From Streptomyces sp. NBC_00335 (lineage in GTDB: Bacteria; Actinomycetota; Actinomycetes; Streptomycetales; Streptomycetaceae): a DNA stretch of 64,000 bases. The notes under the pieces are model-generated. The model ran no database searches. It saw only the letters and a program-made list of their open reading frames with translations, and had not been told where the DNA came from. The stretch is from assembly GCF_036127095.1 (NCBI RefSeq), contig NZ_CP108006.1, positions 3,472,001 to 3,536,000 of the forward strand. The letters run 5' to 3'. Positions 7,269 through 16,375 of this stretch are shown piece after piece. Every line of letters starts with the position of its first letter. Positions within the stretch are counted from its first letter, which is position 1. The translations under genes and the position numbers were made by a program.

Positions 7269-9169
7269 ACCCGACGCAGCTGCTCGAACACGTGCTGGGC
7301 TCCGATCCGGGTCCCTTCGCCCTGCTGCACCGCCCCGAGTCGCTGGGCGCGGACCGCGTGGAGATCCTGCTGGGCGAGATCGGTACGCCGGCCCGGCTGG
7401 CCGACATCCCGCTCGCCGACGGGAGCGGGCGGCCCGGCGGGCCCCGGCACGAGGCGCTGGTCCTGGTGCCCCACCAGCAGATCACCGAGCGCGGCTTCAT
7501 CGCCGCCGCGGACGGCTCACCGCTGATCGCGATGTCGGTGACCGACCAGGGGCAGATCGCCACGTCGCAGGCGCTGAGATCCCTGCCGGACGAGCCGATC
7601 ACCCTGGACGGCGGGCATTTCGACACCGAGGACGAGGCCTACGCCGACACGGTCCGCGCGGTCCTCGACAACGAGATCGGCACCGGCGAGGGCTCCAACT
7701 TCGTCATCAAGCGCTCGTTCGTCACCACCATCACCGGGTACTCGACGCGCAGCGCGCTCAGCCTGTTCCGCCGGCTGCTCACCCGGGAGAGCGGCGCCTA
7801 CTGGACCTTCATCGTGCACACCGGCACGCGGACCTTCGTGGGCGCCACTCCCGAGCGCCACGTCAGCCTGCGGGACGGCGTCGCGGCGATGACCCCGATC
7901 AGCGGCACCTACCGCTACCCGCCCACCGGACCGGTCCGCTCGGAGGTCATGGAGTTCCTCACCGACGGCAAGGAGACCGACGAGCTGTACATGGTGCTGG
8001 ACGAGGAACTCAAGATGATGGCCCGGGTCTGCCGGGGCGGCGGCCGGGTGAGGGGACCGTTCCTGCGGGAGATGGCGCACCTCGCGCACACCGAGTACGT
8101 CATCGAGGGGCGCAGCGACCTCGACCCCCGGGACATCCTGCGGGAAACGATGTTCGCCCCGACGGTGACCGGCAGCCCGCTGGAGAACGCCTGCCGGGTG
8201 ATAGCCCGCTACGAGCCGCGCGGCCGCGGGTACTACGGCGGAATCGCGGCCCTCATCGGCCGCGACGCCGACGGCGCGCGCACCCTGGACTCGGCCATCC
8301 TCATCCGCACCGCCGACATCCGTGCCTCGGACGCCGACGACAGCGCCCACGTGGAGGTCGGGGTGGGCGCGACCCTGGTCCGGCACTCCGACGCCGGCGC
8401 CGAGGTCGCGGAGACCCGTACCAAGGCCGCGGGCGTGCTCGCGGCGCTGGGCGCCGCGAACCGGCTCGTCGAGGACCCGCTGATCCAGAAGGCCCTGGGG
8501 AGCCGCAACGAGACGATCGCGCGCTTCTGGCTCAGCGACGCCGAATCGCGGGCGCGGCCCCACCCGATGCTCGCCGGCCGCCGGGCCCTGATCATCGATG
8601 CCGAGGACACCTTCAGCTCGATGCTGGCCCACCAGCTGAGCGCCATCGGACTGACCGTCGAGCTCGCCGCCTTCGACGCGGCCCACCGCTTCGACGACCA
8701 CGACCTCGTCGTCATGGGCCCGGGACCCGGCGACCCGCGGGAGGCCGGCGACCGCCGGATGGCCCATCTCACCTCGGCGATCGAGGAGTTGCTCTCCCGG
8801 CGCATCCCCTTCCTGGCCGTGTGCCTGAGCCATCAGCTGCTGTCCCGGCACCTCGGGCTCGACCTGAGGCGCCGGGACGTCCCGAACCAGGGCACCCAGC
8901 GCGAGATCGACCTGTTCGGCTCGCGGGAGCGGGTCGGCTTCTACAACTCCTACGAGGCCCGGTCGCGGGCCGAGCACCTGGAGTGCCCCGGCGTCGGCGA
9001 GGTGAAGGTGAGCCTCGACCCCCGCACGGGAGAGGTGCACGCCCTGCGCGGAGCGCACTTCGGATCCGTGCAGTTCCACCTCGAATCCGTGCTCACCCAG
9101 GACAGCGAGCGCGTCCTGACCGAGCTCCTCGTCCCCCTGCTGGAAGCCGCGGAGGTGGTGAAGGTATGA
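7265..9169 (+). CDS. phzE: PhzE, 2-amino-2-desoxyisochorismate synthase (fused synthase/glutaminase)
   Basis: PhzE takes chorismate plus glutamine-derived ammonia to ADIC, the committing step of phenazine synthesis. Residues ~1-410 are the chorismate-utilising (anthranilate synthase component I-like) domain, with SNFVIKRSF and [12 protein letters not shown]. The rest is a class I glutaminase: nucleophile Cys in FLAVCLSHQ, then [12 protein letters not shown] and the His/Glu pair in VQFHLES. The usual HPES here reads HLES; catalytic His and Glu are kept. At 634 aa it has the normal length. Starts inside phzD and overlaps the next ORF by 4 bp. Confidence 0.96.
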   Translation: MNPTQLLEHVLGSDPGPFALLHRPESLGADRVEILLGEIGTPARLADIPLADGSGRPGGPRHEALVLVPHQQITERGFIAAADGSPLIAMSVTDQGQIATSQALRSLPDEPITLDGGHFDTEDEAYADTVRAVLDNEIGTGEGSNFVIKRSFVTTITGYSTRSALSLFRRLLTRESGAYWTFIVHTGTRTFVGATPERHVSLRDGVAAMTPISGTYRYPPTGPVRSEVMEFLTDGKETDELYMVLDEELKMMARVCRGGGRVRGPFLREMAHLAHTEYVIEGRSDLDPRDILRETMFAPTVTGSPLENACRVIARYEPRGRGYYGGIAALIGRDADGARTLDSAILIRTADIRASDADDSAHVEVGVGATLVRHSDAGAEVAETRTKAAGVLAALGAANRLVEDPLIQKALGSRNETIARFWLSDAESRARPHPMLAGRRALIIDAEDTFSSMLAHQLSAIGLTVELAAFDAAHRFDDHDLVVMGPGPGDPREAGDRRMAHLTSAIEELLSRRIPFLAVCLSHQLLSRHLGLDLRRRDVPNQGTQREIDLFGSRERVGFYNSYEARSRAEHLECPGVGEVKVSLDPRTGEVHALRGAHFGSVQFHLESVLTQDSERVLTELLVPLLEAAEVVKV

Positions 9170-9513
9170 AGGCCGCCGTCTCCTGGTGGGACCTCTCCGG
9201 GTCCCACCAGACCATCGACTCCTTGCGCGTCTACCTGCGCGACGAGGGAGTGGACCCGTGGACCGAGGTCCGCGGCATGCGACTGAAGTTCTGGATCTCC
9301 GACCGGCAGCTGAACCGGTGGGGCGCGGTGATGCTGTGGGACTCCGACGCCGACCTGACGCAGCCGATGCCCCCGAACCGGGCCACCGAGCTCATCGGGT
9401 ACCCGCCGACCGACCGGATGATGACCGCGGTCGAGGCGATCGTCGAGGGCCTCCACTCGGGTGCGACGTCCGAGCGCGGCCTGGCCTTCGAGACCGCCGG
9501 GAACGCCTCGTGA
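9166..9513 (+). CDS. Small phenazine-cluster protein of unknown function
   Basis: A 115-aa protein starting [20 protein letters not shown], with ATGA overlap with phzE and a 4-bp overlap with phzG, so it is firmly in the operon. The segment MRLKFWISDRQLNRWGAVMLWDSDADL, then MPPNRATELIGYPP, looks like the alternating strand/helix pattern of small dimeric alpha/beta-barrel proteins (YdhR or ABM-monooxygenase type). That fold call is tentative. There are no metal-binding clusters or membrane segments. It might act on, or bind, an unstable intermediate between the PhzE and PhzG steps. Confidence 0.75.
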   Translation: MKAAVSWWDLSGSHQTIDSLRVYLRDEGVDPWTEVRGMRLKFWISDRQLNRWGAVMLWDSDADLTQPMPPNRATELIGYPPTDRMMTAVEAIVEGLHSGATSERGLAFETAGNAS

Positions 9514-10130
9514 GCGCCCCGGCCCGGCCCCTGACGGCCGATGAGTTCACCGCCCCGCCCGCCGAGCCGATGGACCTGCTGCGGACCTGGTTCGACAGCG
9601 CCGTCGCGAACGCCGTACGCGAACCGGGCGCACTGGCCCTGGCCACCGCCGATGCCCGCGGCCGCGCCTCCAACCGGATCGTGCAGGTGCTCTCGGTACG
9701 CGGTACGGGGCTGGTGTTCGCCAGCCACTCCGACAGCCGCAAGGCCCGGGACTTCGACGAGACGGGCTGGGCGTCGGGCGTCTTCTACTGGCGCGAGGCC
9801 GGCCGCCAGGTGAGCGTGAGCGGCCCGGCCCGCCCGCTGCCCGACGAGGAGTCCGACGCCCTGTGGGCCGCCCGGCCCGCCGCCGCGCACCCGATGTCGG
9901 TGGCCTCGTACCAGAGCGCACTGCTGCCGGACGAGGACGAGCTGCGCGAGCGGGCCAGGGAACTGGCCCGGAGCGGCACCGCACTGACCCGCCCGGACCG
10001 CTGGCTGGGCTACCTGCTGGAGCCGGCCTCGGTCGAGTTCTGGCAGGCCGACCAGGCGGACCGGCTGCACCGGAGGCTGCGCTACGAGCGCGACGGCTCC
10101 GGCTGGCGTACGGACCGGCTCCAACCTTGA
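9510..10130 (+). CDS. phzG: PhzG, FMN-dependent pyridoxamine-phosphate-oxidase-like phenazine oxidase
   Basis: PhzG oxidises the condensed tricyclic precursor toward phenazine-1-carboxylic or 1,6-dicarboxylic acid using FMN and oxygen. The 206-aa protein has the PNPOx-like fold: ALATADARGRASNRIVQVLSVRG (FMN-contacting strand), FASHSDSRKARDF, GVFYWREAGRQVSVSGPA, and a C-terminal EFWQ followed by RLHRRLRYERDG. These match PhzG better than housekeeping PdxH. GTG at 9510 overlaps the previous stop. A 44-bp gap then precedes the amidotransferase gene. Confidence 0.93.
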   Translation: MSAPARPLTADEFTAPPAEPMDLLRTWFDSAVANAVREPGALALATADARGRASNRIVQVLSVRGTGLVFASHSDSRKARDFDETGWASGVFYWREAGRQVSVSGPARPLPDEESDALWAARPAAAHPMSVASYQSALLPDEDELRERARELARSGTALTRPDRWLGYLLEPASVEFWQADQADRLHRRLRYERDGSGWRTDRLQP

Positions 10131-10174
10131 CCGTGCTCCGAACCCCTTAGACCAAGTGAGAGAAAGGCAAGCCG

Positions 10175-12013
10175 ATGTGTGGAATTACGGGCTGGATCTC
10201 GTTCGACCGTGATCTGGAGCAGCAGCGCACCCAGCTGGACGCGATGACGCAGACCATGGCCTGCCGGGGACCGGACGCCGGCGGCGCCTGGATCGAGCGG
10301 CACGCGGCCTTCGGGCACCGGCGGCTGTCGGTCATCGACCTGGAGGGCGGCGCCCAGCCCATGGTGGTGCCGACCGACAACGGGCCGGTGTCGATCACCT
10401 ACAGCGGTGAGGTCTACAACTTCAAGGAGCTGCGGGCCGAGCTGGTGCGCCGCGGCCACCGCTTCCGGACCGACAGCGACACCGAGGTGGTGCTCAACGG
10501 CTACGTCGAGTGGGGCGAGGCCCTCGCCGACCGGCTCAACGGCATCTACGCCTTCGCCATCTGGGACTCCCGCGTCGAGAAGCTCGTCCTGATCCGCGAC
10601 CGGATGGGCGTCAAGCCCCTCTACTTCTACGAGACCGAGGACGGGGTGCTGTTCGGCTCCGAGCCGAAGGCGATCCTCGCCAACTCGCTGTCGGAGCGGG
10701 CGGTCGACCTCGCCGGGCTGCGGGAGCTGGTCAGCTTCACCCAGACGCCGGGAAGCTCGCTGTGGGTCGGGATGCGCGAGGTGGTGCCGGGGGGCATCGT
10801 CATCGTGGACCGCGCCGGCCTGCGCGAGCGCCGCTACTGGACGCTGCCCACCCGGCAGCACACCGATGACCTGAAGACCACCATCGGCAACGTGCGGGAC
10901 CTGCTCGAGGACATCGTGAACCGCCAGGTCGTCTCCGACGTACCGCGGTGCACCCTGCTCTCCGGCGGTCTGGACTCCAGCGTGATCACCGCGCTGGCCG
11001 CCGCCAAGCTCGGCGAGTCCGGCGAGAAGGTGCGCAGCTTCGACGTCGACTTCGTCGGACGGGCGGACGACTTCGTCGCCGACGAGCTGCGCGGCACGAC
11101 GGACGCCCCCTACGCCCGGGAGGTGGCCGCCCGCGCCGGAACGCAGCACCAGTCGATCGTGCTCGACCACGCCTCGATCGCCGACCCGGACATCCGGCGG
11201 AAGGTCATCACCGCGCGGGACAGTCCGCTCAGCCTCGGCGACATGGACACCTCGCTCTACCTGCTGTTCCAGGCCATTCGCCAGCACTCCACGGTGGCCC
11301 TGTCCGGGGAGTCCGCGGACGAGGTCTTCGGCGGGTACCGGTGGTTCCACCAGCCGGAGGTCCAGGCCGCGAAGACCTTCCCCTGGATGGCGGTCTTCGT
11401 CAGCGGTGCCAAGGCCCAGGTGTCCGACCGGTTCAACCCGGGCATCACCGCCGCCCTCGACCTGCCGACGTACATCGCCGACCAGTACTCCGCCGCGGTC
11501 GGGGAGGTCGAGCGGGCGGAGGGCGAGAGCGACCACGAGATGACCATGCGCACGATGAGCCACCTGCACCTGACCCGTTTCGTGCGGATGCTCCTGGAGC
11601 GCAAGGACCGGATCAGCATGGCGGTCGGGCTGGAGGTCCGGGTCCCGTTCTGCGACCACCGGCTCGTGGAGTACGTCTACAACGCGCCGTGGTCGATGAA
11701 GACCTTCGACGGCCGGGAGAAGAGCCTGCTGCGCGCCGCGACCGCCGACCTGCTGCCCCAGTCGGTGCTGGAGCGGACGAAGGCCCCCTACCCGGCGACG
11801 CTGGACCCGCAGTACACGAGCGCGCTGCTGCAGCAGTCCAAGGAACTGCTGACGACCGACGACCCGGTCTTCGACATGGTCGACCGCAGCTGGCTGCAGG
11901 ACATCGTCCAGCAGGACTCGGCCAACATGCCGCTCGACGTCCGCAACGGCATGGAGCGCGTGCTCGACCTGAGCACCTGGCTGGACATCTACCGCCCCGA
12001 ACTGCGCCTCTGA
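10175..12013 (+). CDS. Asparagine-synthetase-type amidotransferase, PhzH-like
   Basis: The 612-aa protein keeps the N-terminal nucleophile (MCGITGWISF, Cys2) of an Ntn glutaminase domain and the DRMGVKPLYFYE motif. Its synthetase domain has a PP-loop SGGLDSS at about residue 263 and LSGESADEVFGGYRWF. In Pseudomonas, PhzH has the same family and near-identical length and converts phenazine-1-carboxylic acid to the carboxamide. The position between phzG and phzB supports amidation of a phenazine carboxylate here. A plain asparagine synthetase cannot be fully excluded from sequence alone. AGAGAAAGG precedes the ATG. Confidence 0.85.
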   Translation: MCGITGWISFDRDLEQQRTQLDAMTQTMACRGPDAGGAWIERHAAFGHRRLSVIDLEGGAQPMVVPTDNGPVSITYSGEVYNFKELRAELVRRGHRFRTDSDTEVVLNGYVEWGEALADRLNGIYAFAIWDSRVEKLVLIRDRMGVKPLYFYETEDGVLFGSEPKAILANSLSERAVDLAGLRELVSFTQTPGSSLWVGMREVVPGGIVIVDRAGLRERRYWTLPTRQHTDDLKTTIGNVRDLLEDIVNRQVVSDVPRCTLLSGGLDSSVITALAAAKLGESGEKVRSFDVDFVGRADDFVADELRGTTDAPYAREVAARAGTQHQSIVLDHASIADPDIRRKVITARDSPLSLGDMDTSLYLLFQAIRQHSTVALSGESADEVFGGYRWFHQPEVQAAKTFPWMAVFVSGAKAQVSDRFNPGITAALDLPTYIADQYSAAVGEVERAEGESDHEMTMRTMSHLHLTRFVRMLLERKDRISMAVGLEVRVPFCDHRLVEYVYNAPWSMKTFDGREKSLLRAATADLLPQSVLERTKAPYPATLDPQYTSALLQQSKELLTTDDPVFDMVDRSWLQDIVQQDSANMPLDVRNGMERVLDLSTWLDIYRPELRL

Positions 12014-12035
12014 CACGGGAATTGAGGAAATCGAG

Positions 12036-12539
12036 ATGGGAACGAACCACGCTCGGCCCGAGGGGCTCGAGACCGACTCCGAGACCGACTCCGACCTGCG
12101 CGCCCGGCACCGTGCCGTCGTGGCCGACTACATGAGCCGCAAGGGCGAGACCCGCAAGACGCGCTACCTGCTCTTCGCCGAGGACGGCAGCGCCGGCCTG
12201 TGGACCAGCGACACGGGGCAGCCGATCACCTCCCAGGGGCACGAGAAGCTCAAGGCGCACGGCGAGTGGTCGCTGCGCATGTTCCCCGACTGGGAATGGT
12301 CGAACGTCCAGATCTTCGAGACGCAGGACCCCAACCAGTTCTGGGTCGAGTGCGACGGGGAGGGCCAGATCCTCTACCCCGAATACGAGCCCGGCCACTA
12401 CACGAACCACTTCATCCACTCGTTCCTGCTCGAAGACGGAAAGATCAAGCAGAACCGCGAGTTCATGAACCCGCTCCAGCAGCTGCGAGCGCTGGGCATC
12501 GAGGTGCCGAAGGTCAACCGCGGCGGCATCCCCACCTAG
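12036..12539 (+). CDS. phzB: PhzB-type ketosteroid-isomerase-fold condensing protein
   Basis: PhzA/B proteins aid condensation of two molecules of the PhzF product into the tricyclic scaffold. The 167-aa sequence has the family landmarks HGEWSLRMFPDWEW, FWVECDGEGQILYPEYEPGHYTNHF and HSFLLEDGKIKQNREFMNP. His75 and Glu142 sit at the spacing of the catalytic His/Glu pair of PhzB, so this looks like the active B-type protein. Only one copy exists, as usual outside fluorescent pseudomonads. The first ~20 residues are an acidic, poorly conserved extension. 22 bp separate it from the amidotransferase gene. Confidence 0.94.
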   Translation: MGTNHARPEGLETDSETDSDLRARHRAVVADYMSRKGETRKTRYLLFAEDGSAGLWTSDTGQPITSQGHEKLKAHGEWSLRMFPDWEWSNVQIFETQDPNQFWVECDGEGQILYPEYEPGHYTNHFIHSFLLEDGKIKQNREFMNPLQQLRALGIEVPKVNRGGIPT

Positions 12540-12601
12540 GCCGTCGCCTTCGGCCCCCTTGCCGGATTCGGGCCGCCCACACTCACGACAAGGAGAATCC
12601 G

Positions 12602-13012
12602 ATGGGATCTCAGCTCAACCCCTACATCGCCTTCGACGGGGATGCCCGGCAGGCGCTGGAGTTCTACCACGACATCCTCGGCGGAAAGCTGGAGCTGGGG
12701 ACGTTCGGTGACTTCGGCAATCCGGAGTCGCCCGATGCCGACAAGATCATGCACGCCACGCTCAGCACCGCGGACGGTTTCACGGTGATGGCGTGGGACG
12801 TCCCGGAGCGGGTCCCCTTCAACCCGGGCACCAACGTCGCGCTCTACCTCGGCGGCGACGACGCCCGCCTCCGCGAGTACTTCGAGAAGCTCGCCGCCGG
12901 CGGCACCGTGGTGATGCCCCTCAAGCAGCAGAGCTGGGGCGACGAGGCGGGCACCCTCGTCGACAAGTTCGGGATCACCTGGATGTTCAACATCACCCAG
13001 GGCCGGTCCTGA
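12602..13012 (+). CDS. VOC-family (PhnB/glyoxalase-like) protein
   Basis: The 136-aa protein starts MGSQLNPYIAFDGDARQALEFYHDILGG and ends WGDEAGTLVDKFGITWMFN, the PhnB-type vicinal-oxygen-chelate signature (two beta-alpha-beta-beta-beta modules). ACAAGGAG precedes the ATG. Proteins of this fold in antibiotic clusters either sequester the product or catalyse small rearrangements, so self-protection against phenazine is a reasonable guess. PhnB-like proteins are also common housekeeping paralogues. A hairpin resembling a terminator follows. Confidence 0.8.
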   Translation: MGSQLNPYIAFDGDARQALEFYHDILGGKLELGTFGDFGNPESPDADKIMHATLSTADGFTVMAWDVPERVPFNPGTNVALYLGGDDARLREYFEKLAAGGTVVMPLKQQSWGDEAGTLVDKFGITWMFNITQGRS

Positions 13013-13024
13013 CCGGACCGCCGG

Positions 13025-13063
13025 GGTGCGGGGCGGGGCCGTCCGACGGCTCCGCCCCGCACC
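13025..13063 (+). terminator. Long hairpin between VOC gene and phzM-like gene
   Basis: GGTGCGGGGCGG pairs perfectly with CCGCCCCGCACC, and inside this GCCGTC pairs with GACGGC around a single C. With the intervening G-U wobble the stem is 19 bp. It probably attenuates or ends transcription of the first half of the cluster, leaving the methyltransferase group partly independent. Confidence 0.7.
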
Positions 13064-13152
13064 GGGAGCACGCAGCTTTATGTCCTGCCGCGGAAGACCG
13101 CGGCGAAGCGGTCCGGCCGGCAGTGGCCGGGAGTGGGGATGGTGAGGGATCC

Positions 13153-14178
13153 ATGACAGTCGACGTCGACGTACAGGCCACCCGGAACGTGGTCGACCTG
13201 ATCACCGGTGGGTGGAGGGCGCAGGCGCTCTACACCGCGGTCAAACTCGAACTGCCCGACCACATAGCGGCCGGCCGTGACTCCGGCGCCGAGCTCGCGA
13301 AGGCGACCGGGGCCAACGAGCAGGGCATCCACCGCCTGATGCGCCTCCTGGTGGCCATGGGCGTGTTCGAGGGCAGCGAGTCCACCGGCTACCGCGGTAC
13401 CCCGGTGAGCGCGGCCCTGCTCGACGGCCCGCAGTCCCTGCGCGACATGTGCCTGCTGTACGGCGAGGAGTTCTACTCCGCGTGGAGCCACGCCCACCAC
13501 GCCATCAGCACGGAGAGCTCGGGATTCGAGGTCGCCTACGGCCAGTCGCTCTACGAGTACCTCGGTCAGGACGCGGCCACCGCCCGGCGCTTCCAGCTCA
13601 CCATGAACGCCGCGAGCATGTTCTTCCACCAGGTGCCCGAGGTCTTCGACTTCGCGGGCAAGACGGTCGTGGACGTGGGCGGGGGCGGCGGGCACCTGCT
13701 CGCCACGATCCTCGGCGCCGTCCCGGACGCCCGGGGCGTGCTCTTCGACCGCGAGCACATGATGCCGAAGGCGCGCGAGCACCTGGCCGCCACCGTCGGC
13801 CTGGACCGCGCCGAACTGGTCGGCGGCGACATGTTCGAGGACGTCCCGGCGGGCGGCGACGTCTACGTCCTGTGCCGCGTCCTGGCCGGCCACGACGACG
13901 AAGCCGTCGTCGGCCTCTTCGAGAGCATCCGCCGCGCCATGGCCGACTCCTCGTCGCGGGTGCTGATCCTCGACCGATTCGTCGAGGACGAGGACCCCAC
14001 CGTGCTGCCCGCCCTGTGGGACCTGCACCTCCTGGTGACCACGGGCGGCGAACACCGCACCCTCGACCGGATCACGCGGCTGCTGCACCGGGCCGGCCTG
14101 GAGATCGACCGGGCCGCGGAGCTGCCCAGTGAGACGACCGCCCTGATCGTCGCGCCGCGCACCCCCGCGCACTCCTAG
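13153..14178 (+). CDS. PhzM-like SAM-dependent methyltransferase
   Basis: The 341-aa protein aligns along its length with pseudomonad PhzM (N-methylates phenazine-1-carboxylate on the way to pyocyanin). Shared landmarks are RNVVDLITGGWRAQALYTAVKL, IHRLMRLLVAMGVF and FVDVGGG-type SAM motif I (VVDVGGGGGHLL). An N-terminal dimerisation/winged-helix region precedes the Rossmann domain. The O-methyltransferase catalytic His motif is replaced by AGHDDE, as in PhzM relatives. No phzS-like monooxygenase is present, so pyocyanin is not the predicted product. Methyl acceptor unknown (ring N, hydroxyl or carboxyl). The 140-bp gap upstream holds a hairpin. Confidence 0.87.
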   Translation: MTVDVDVQATRNVVDLITGGWRAQALYTAVKLELPDHIAAGRDSGAELAKATGANEQGIHRLMRLLVAMGVFEGSESTGYRGTPVSAALLDGPQSLRDMCLLYGEEFYSAWSHAHHAISTESSGFEVAYGQSLYEYLGQDAATARRFQLTMNAASMFFHQVPEVFDFAGKTVVDVGGGGGHLLATILGAVPDARGVLFDREHMMPKAREHLAATVGLDRAELVGGDMFEDVPAGGDVYVLCRVLAGHDDEAVVGLFESIRRAMADSSSRVLILDRFVEDEDPTVLPALWDLHLLVTTGGEHRTLDRITRLLHRAGLEIDRAAELPSETTALIVAPRTPAHS

Positions 14179-14194
14179 GGAAAGGAGACCTCCG

Positions 14195-14680
14195 GTGCTC
14201 ACGATGGCCACCATCGGCGTCTACGGCTTCGACGCCGATTCCTACCTGCAACGACTTCAACAGGCCGGTGTGCGCCTGGTGCTCGACGTGCGCCAGCGCC
14301 GCGGCGTCCGCGGCCCGGACTACGCCTGGGCGAACTCACTGCGGCTGCAGGCCGCCCTCGCCGAGGCCGGGATCGCCTACGAGCACCACCGCGAACTCGC
14401 TCCGACCACCGAGCTGCGCCACCTCCAGTACGCCGAGGACGACCGCCAAGGCGTCGGAAAGCGCTCCCGCCACGAGCTCGCCGCCGAGTACACCCGCCGC
14501 TACACCAGCGAGATCCTCGACCCCGTCGACCTCGACCCGATCGTGTCGCGGCTGCCGGGCGACGGGACCGCCGCGCTGTTCTGCGTAGAGCGCGACGCGA
14601 AGGCCTGCCACCGGTCGCTGGTGGCCCGGCGCCTTGCCGAGGAGCACGACGTGGCGATCGAACACCTGGGGCCGCTGTGA
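14195..14680 (+). CDS. DUF488-family protein
   Basis: A 161-aa protein with the DUF488 landmarks: ATIGVYGFDADSYLQRL at the start, LVLDVRQ, LAEAGIAYEHHREL, and the C-terminal CVERDAKACHRSLVARRL, where Cys, Arg and His are conserved in the family. GTG at 14195 follows AAAGGAG. DUF488 proteins have no agreed enzymatic role; the Cys-rich tail signature suggests catalysis. It follows the methyltransferase by 16 bp and overlaps the asparaginase-like gene by one to four bases, so it is cotranscribed with phenazine genes. No PhzA-G step obviously needs it. Confidence 0.8.
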   Translation: MLTMATIGVYGFDADSYLQRLQQAGVRLVLDVRQRRGVRGPDYAWANSLRLQAALAEAGIAYEHHRELAPTTELRHLQYAEDDRQGVGKRSRHELAAEYTRRYTSEILDPVDLDPIVSRLPGDGTAALFCVERDAKACHRSLVARRLAEEHDVAIEHLGPL

Positions 14681-16353
14681 TGGACGAGATGCTTCCGCGC
14701 CCCGCGCGGCGACCGCGGATCGCGGTGTTCGCCGGACCGACGGCGACGATCCTGAACACACCGGACCTGGTCACGTCGAACAAGGCACGGGTGCGCCACG
14801 GTCTGCCGCTGCTCCCCTCCCGGTTCGACGTCCTGCGCTCCCAGCGCCTCGCGGCGCCCGTGACCCTGTACGTCGAGGCGTTCAGCGCGCACCCGCTCGA
14901 ACGGGAGTCGGCCGACCTGTACGCCCCGCCGGACGGCTGGCTCGACAAGGAGGGAACGTTCCACCAGGAACGACCCTTCGACGACGCCACCCCGGTGTAC
15001 GTCGTCGAACTCGATCCGGCCGACGGTCTCTACCCCCTCCCCTACATGGGCAGGCAGGCGGACGGGTCCGCCTGGGAGGAGACCTCGGCGGCACCCTTCG
15101 CACCGGCGGCGGCTTCCCGGCAGACCTTCTACCCCGATGCCGGGCGGCTGTACGAGGAGATCGAACGGTTCGCACTCGCCGACCTCGGAAAGCCCGTCGA
15201 GCTCGGTTCGCTCGCCGACTTCGACTTCTTCCGCGCCGCTCCGTCGGGCGGATACACCACGGGCCCCGACGGCGAACGCCTCGGGCAGGACTTCTTCGTC
15301 TACTACCCGTACCACCTCCAGAGCGAGCCGGGCCTGGCGAACCTGGCCGAGGCCACCAACCAGGTCCAGGCCGTCCTCGACACGGGAGGGTTCACCGGTG
15401 TCCAGTGGCTGGAAGGGAGCCCGACCGTCGACGAGACCCTGTACTGGCTCGGGCTGCTGATCGACACCACGGTGCCGCTCGTCGGGCACGCGGCCCAGCG
15501 CCGCCACCAGTCCGCGAGCGCCGACGGCGACCGCAACGTGGTGGACGGCGTGAAGTTCATCGCGTCGGGCGTCGCCCTGGACGAAACGGGCGTGGACCGC
15601 ATCGGTGCCTGCGTGATCGTCGACGAACTCGTGTACTCGGCCCGCGACGTGACCAAGGTCGACGCCCGGCCCGGCGGGTACGAGGTCACCGGCGGGCACG
15701 GAGGCGTGGTCGCCGACATGGGCGGCTACGGTCCCCCGCAGCTCACCTACCTTCCGGCGCGCAGGCACACCCACCGCTCGGAGCTGCGCCTGAGCGTGCT
15801 CCCCGACCGGGTGAGCGGCGTCACCGGGGCCCTGGACACCGGCGTGTCCCTGGTCGACGTGGAGACGAAGGACGCCGGCGGGCTCGTCGCCGCCGCCATG
15901 CCGCACGTCTCGATCACCAAGTACAGCCGGTACGCGGCCACGGGCGCGGCCTGCGACCATCCGTCCCTCTCCGACGACGAGGTCGAGATCCTCGCCCGGA
16001 TCGACGCCGGCCTCGCGGGCGCCCCGCTGACCGGATTCGTCTGTGAGGGCATGTCACCGTTCGGGATGGCCGACCCGGCGAAGAACGCGGCGCTGGGCGT
16101 CGCCGTCTTCGCCGGCATGCCGGTGGTCCGTACCGGTCGCGGCAACACCGGGGGCATGGCGTACCGGATGGATCCGGCGTTCATCTCGGGCAACAACCTC
16201 ACGGCCACCAAGGCGCGCCTGCTCCTGATGGCGGCGCTGCTCAAGTTCGGTGCCCTGCCGCCGGCCGCGGACCCGTTCAACCCGACTCCCGCCGAGTACG
16301 CGGCCACCGTACGGGCGGTCGCCCGGTACCAGGTCCTGTTCGACACACACTGA
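14680..16353 (+). CDS. Asparaginase-superfamily-like protein in the phenazine operon
   Basis: The 557-aa protein is not a known phz product. Its second half resembles the asparaginase/glutaminase fold: [19 protein letters not shown] with VPLVGHAAQ (compare the asparaginase TDT...ET..L motif), [35 protein letters not shown], and the C-terminal [17 protein letters not shown]. The N-terminal [12 protein letters not shown] could carry the catalytic Thr. It is ~220 residues longer than ordinary asparaginases, with a large Gly/Asp-rich insertion in the first half. ATG 14680 (GTG 14677 also possible) overlaps the DUF488 stop. Amide hydrolysis is the family expectation; the substrate is unknown. Confidence 0.65.
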   Translation: MDEMLPRPARRPRIAVFAGPTATILNTPDLVTSNKARVRHGLPLLPSRFDVLRSQRLAAPVTLYVEAFSAHPLERESADLYAPPDGWLDKEGTFHQERPFDDATPVYVVELDPADGLYPLPYMGRQADGSAWEETSAAPFAPAAASRQTFYPDAGRLYEEIERFALADLGKPVELGSLADFDFFRAAPSGGYTTGPDGERLGQDFFVYYPYHLQSEPGLANLAEATNQVQAVLDTGGFTGVQWLEGSPTVDETLYWLGLLIDTTVPLVGHAAQRRHQSASADGDRNVVDGVKFIASGVALDETGVDRIGACVIVDELVYSARDVTKVDARPGGYEVTGGHGGVVADMGGYGPPQLTYLPARRHTHRSELRLSVLPDRVSGVTGALDTGVSLVDVETKDAGGLVAAAMPHVSITKYSRYAATGAACDHPSLSDDEVEILARIDAGLAGAPLTGFVCEGMSPFGMADPAKNAALGVAVFAGMPVVRTGRGNTGGMAYRMDPAFISGNNLTATKARLLLMAALLKFGALPPAADPFNPTPAEYAATVRAVARYQVLFDTH

Positions 16354-16375
16354 CACCACTTCTGGGACGGAACGC

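Noticed and set aside
10175..12013. Ordinary asparagine synthetase unrelated to the cluster
   Set aside because: Its place between phzG and phzB on the same strand and the near-identical length to PhzH favour a phenazine role, although specificity is unproven.
13153..14178. Pyocyanin pathway
   Set aside because: A PhzM-like methyltransferase is present but no PhzS-type FAD monooxygenase is encoded in the window.
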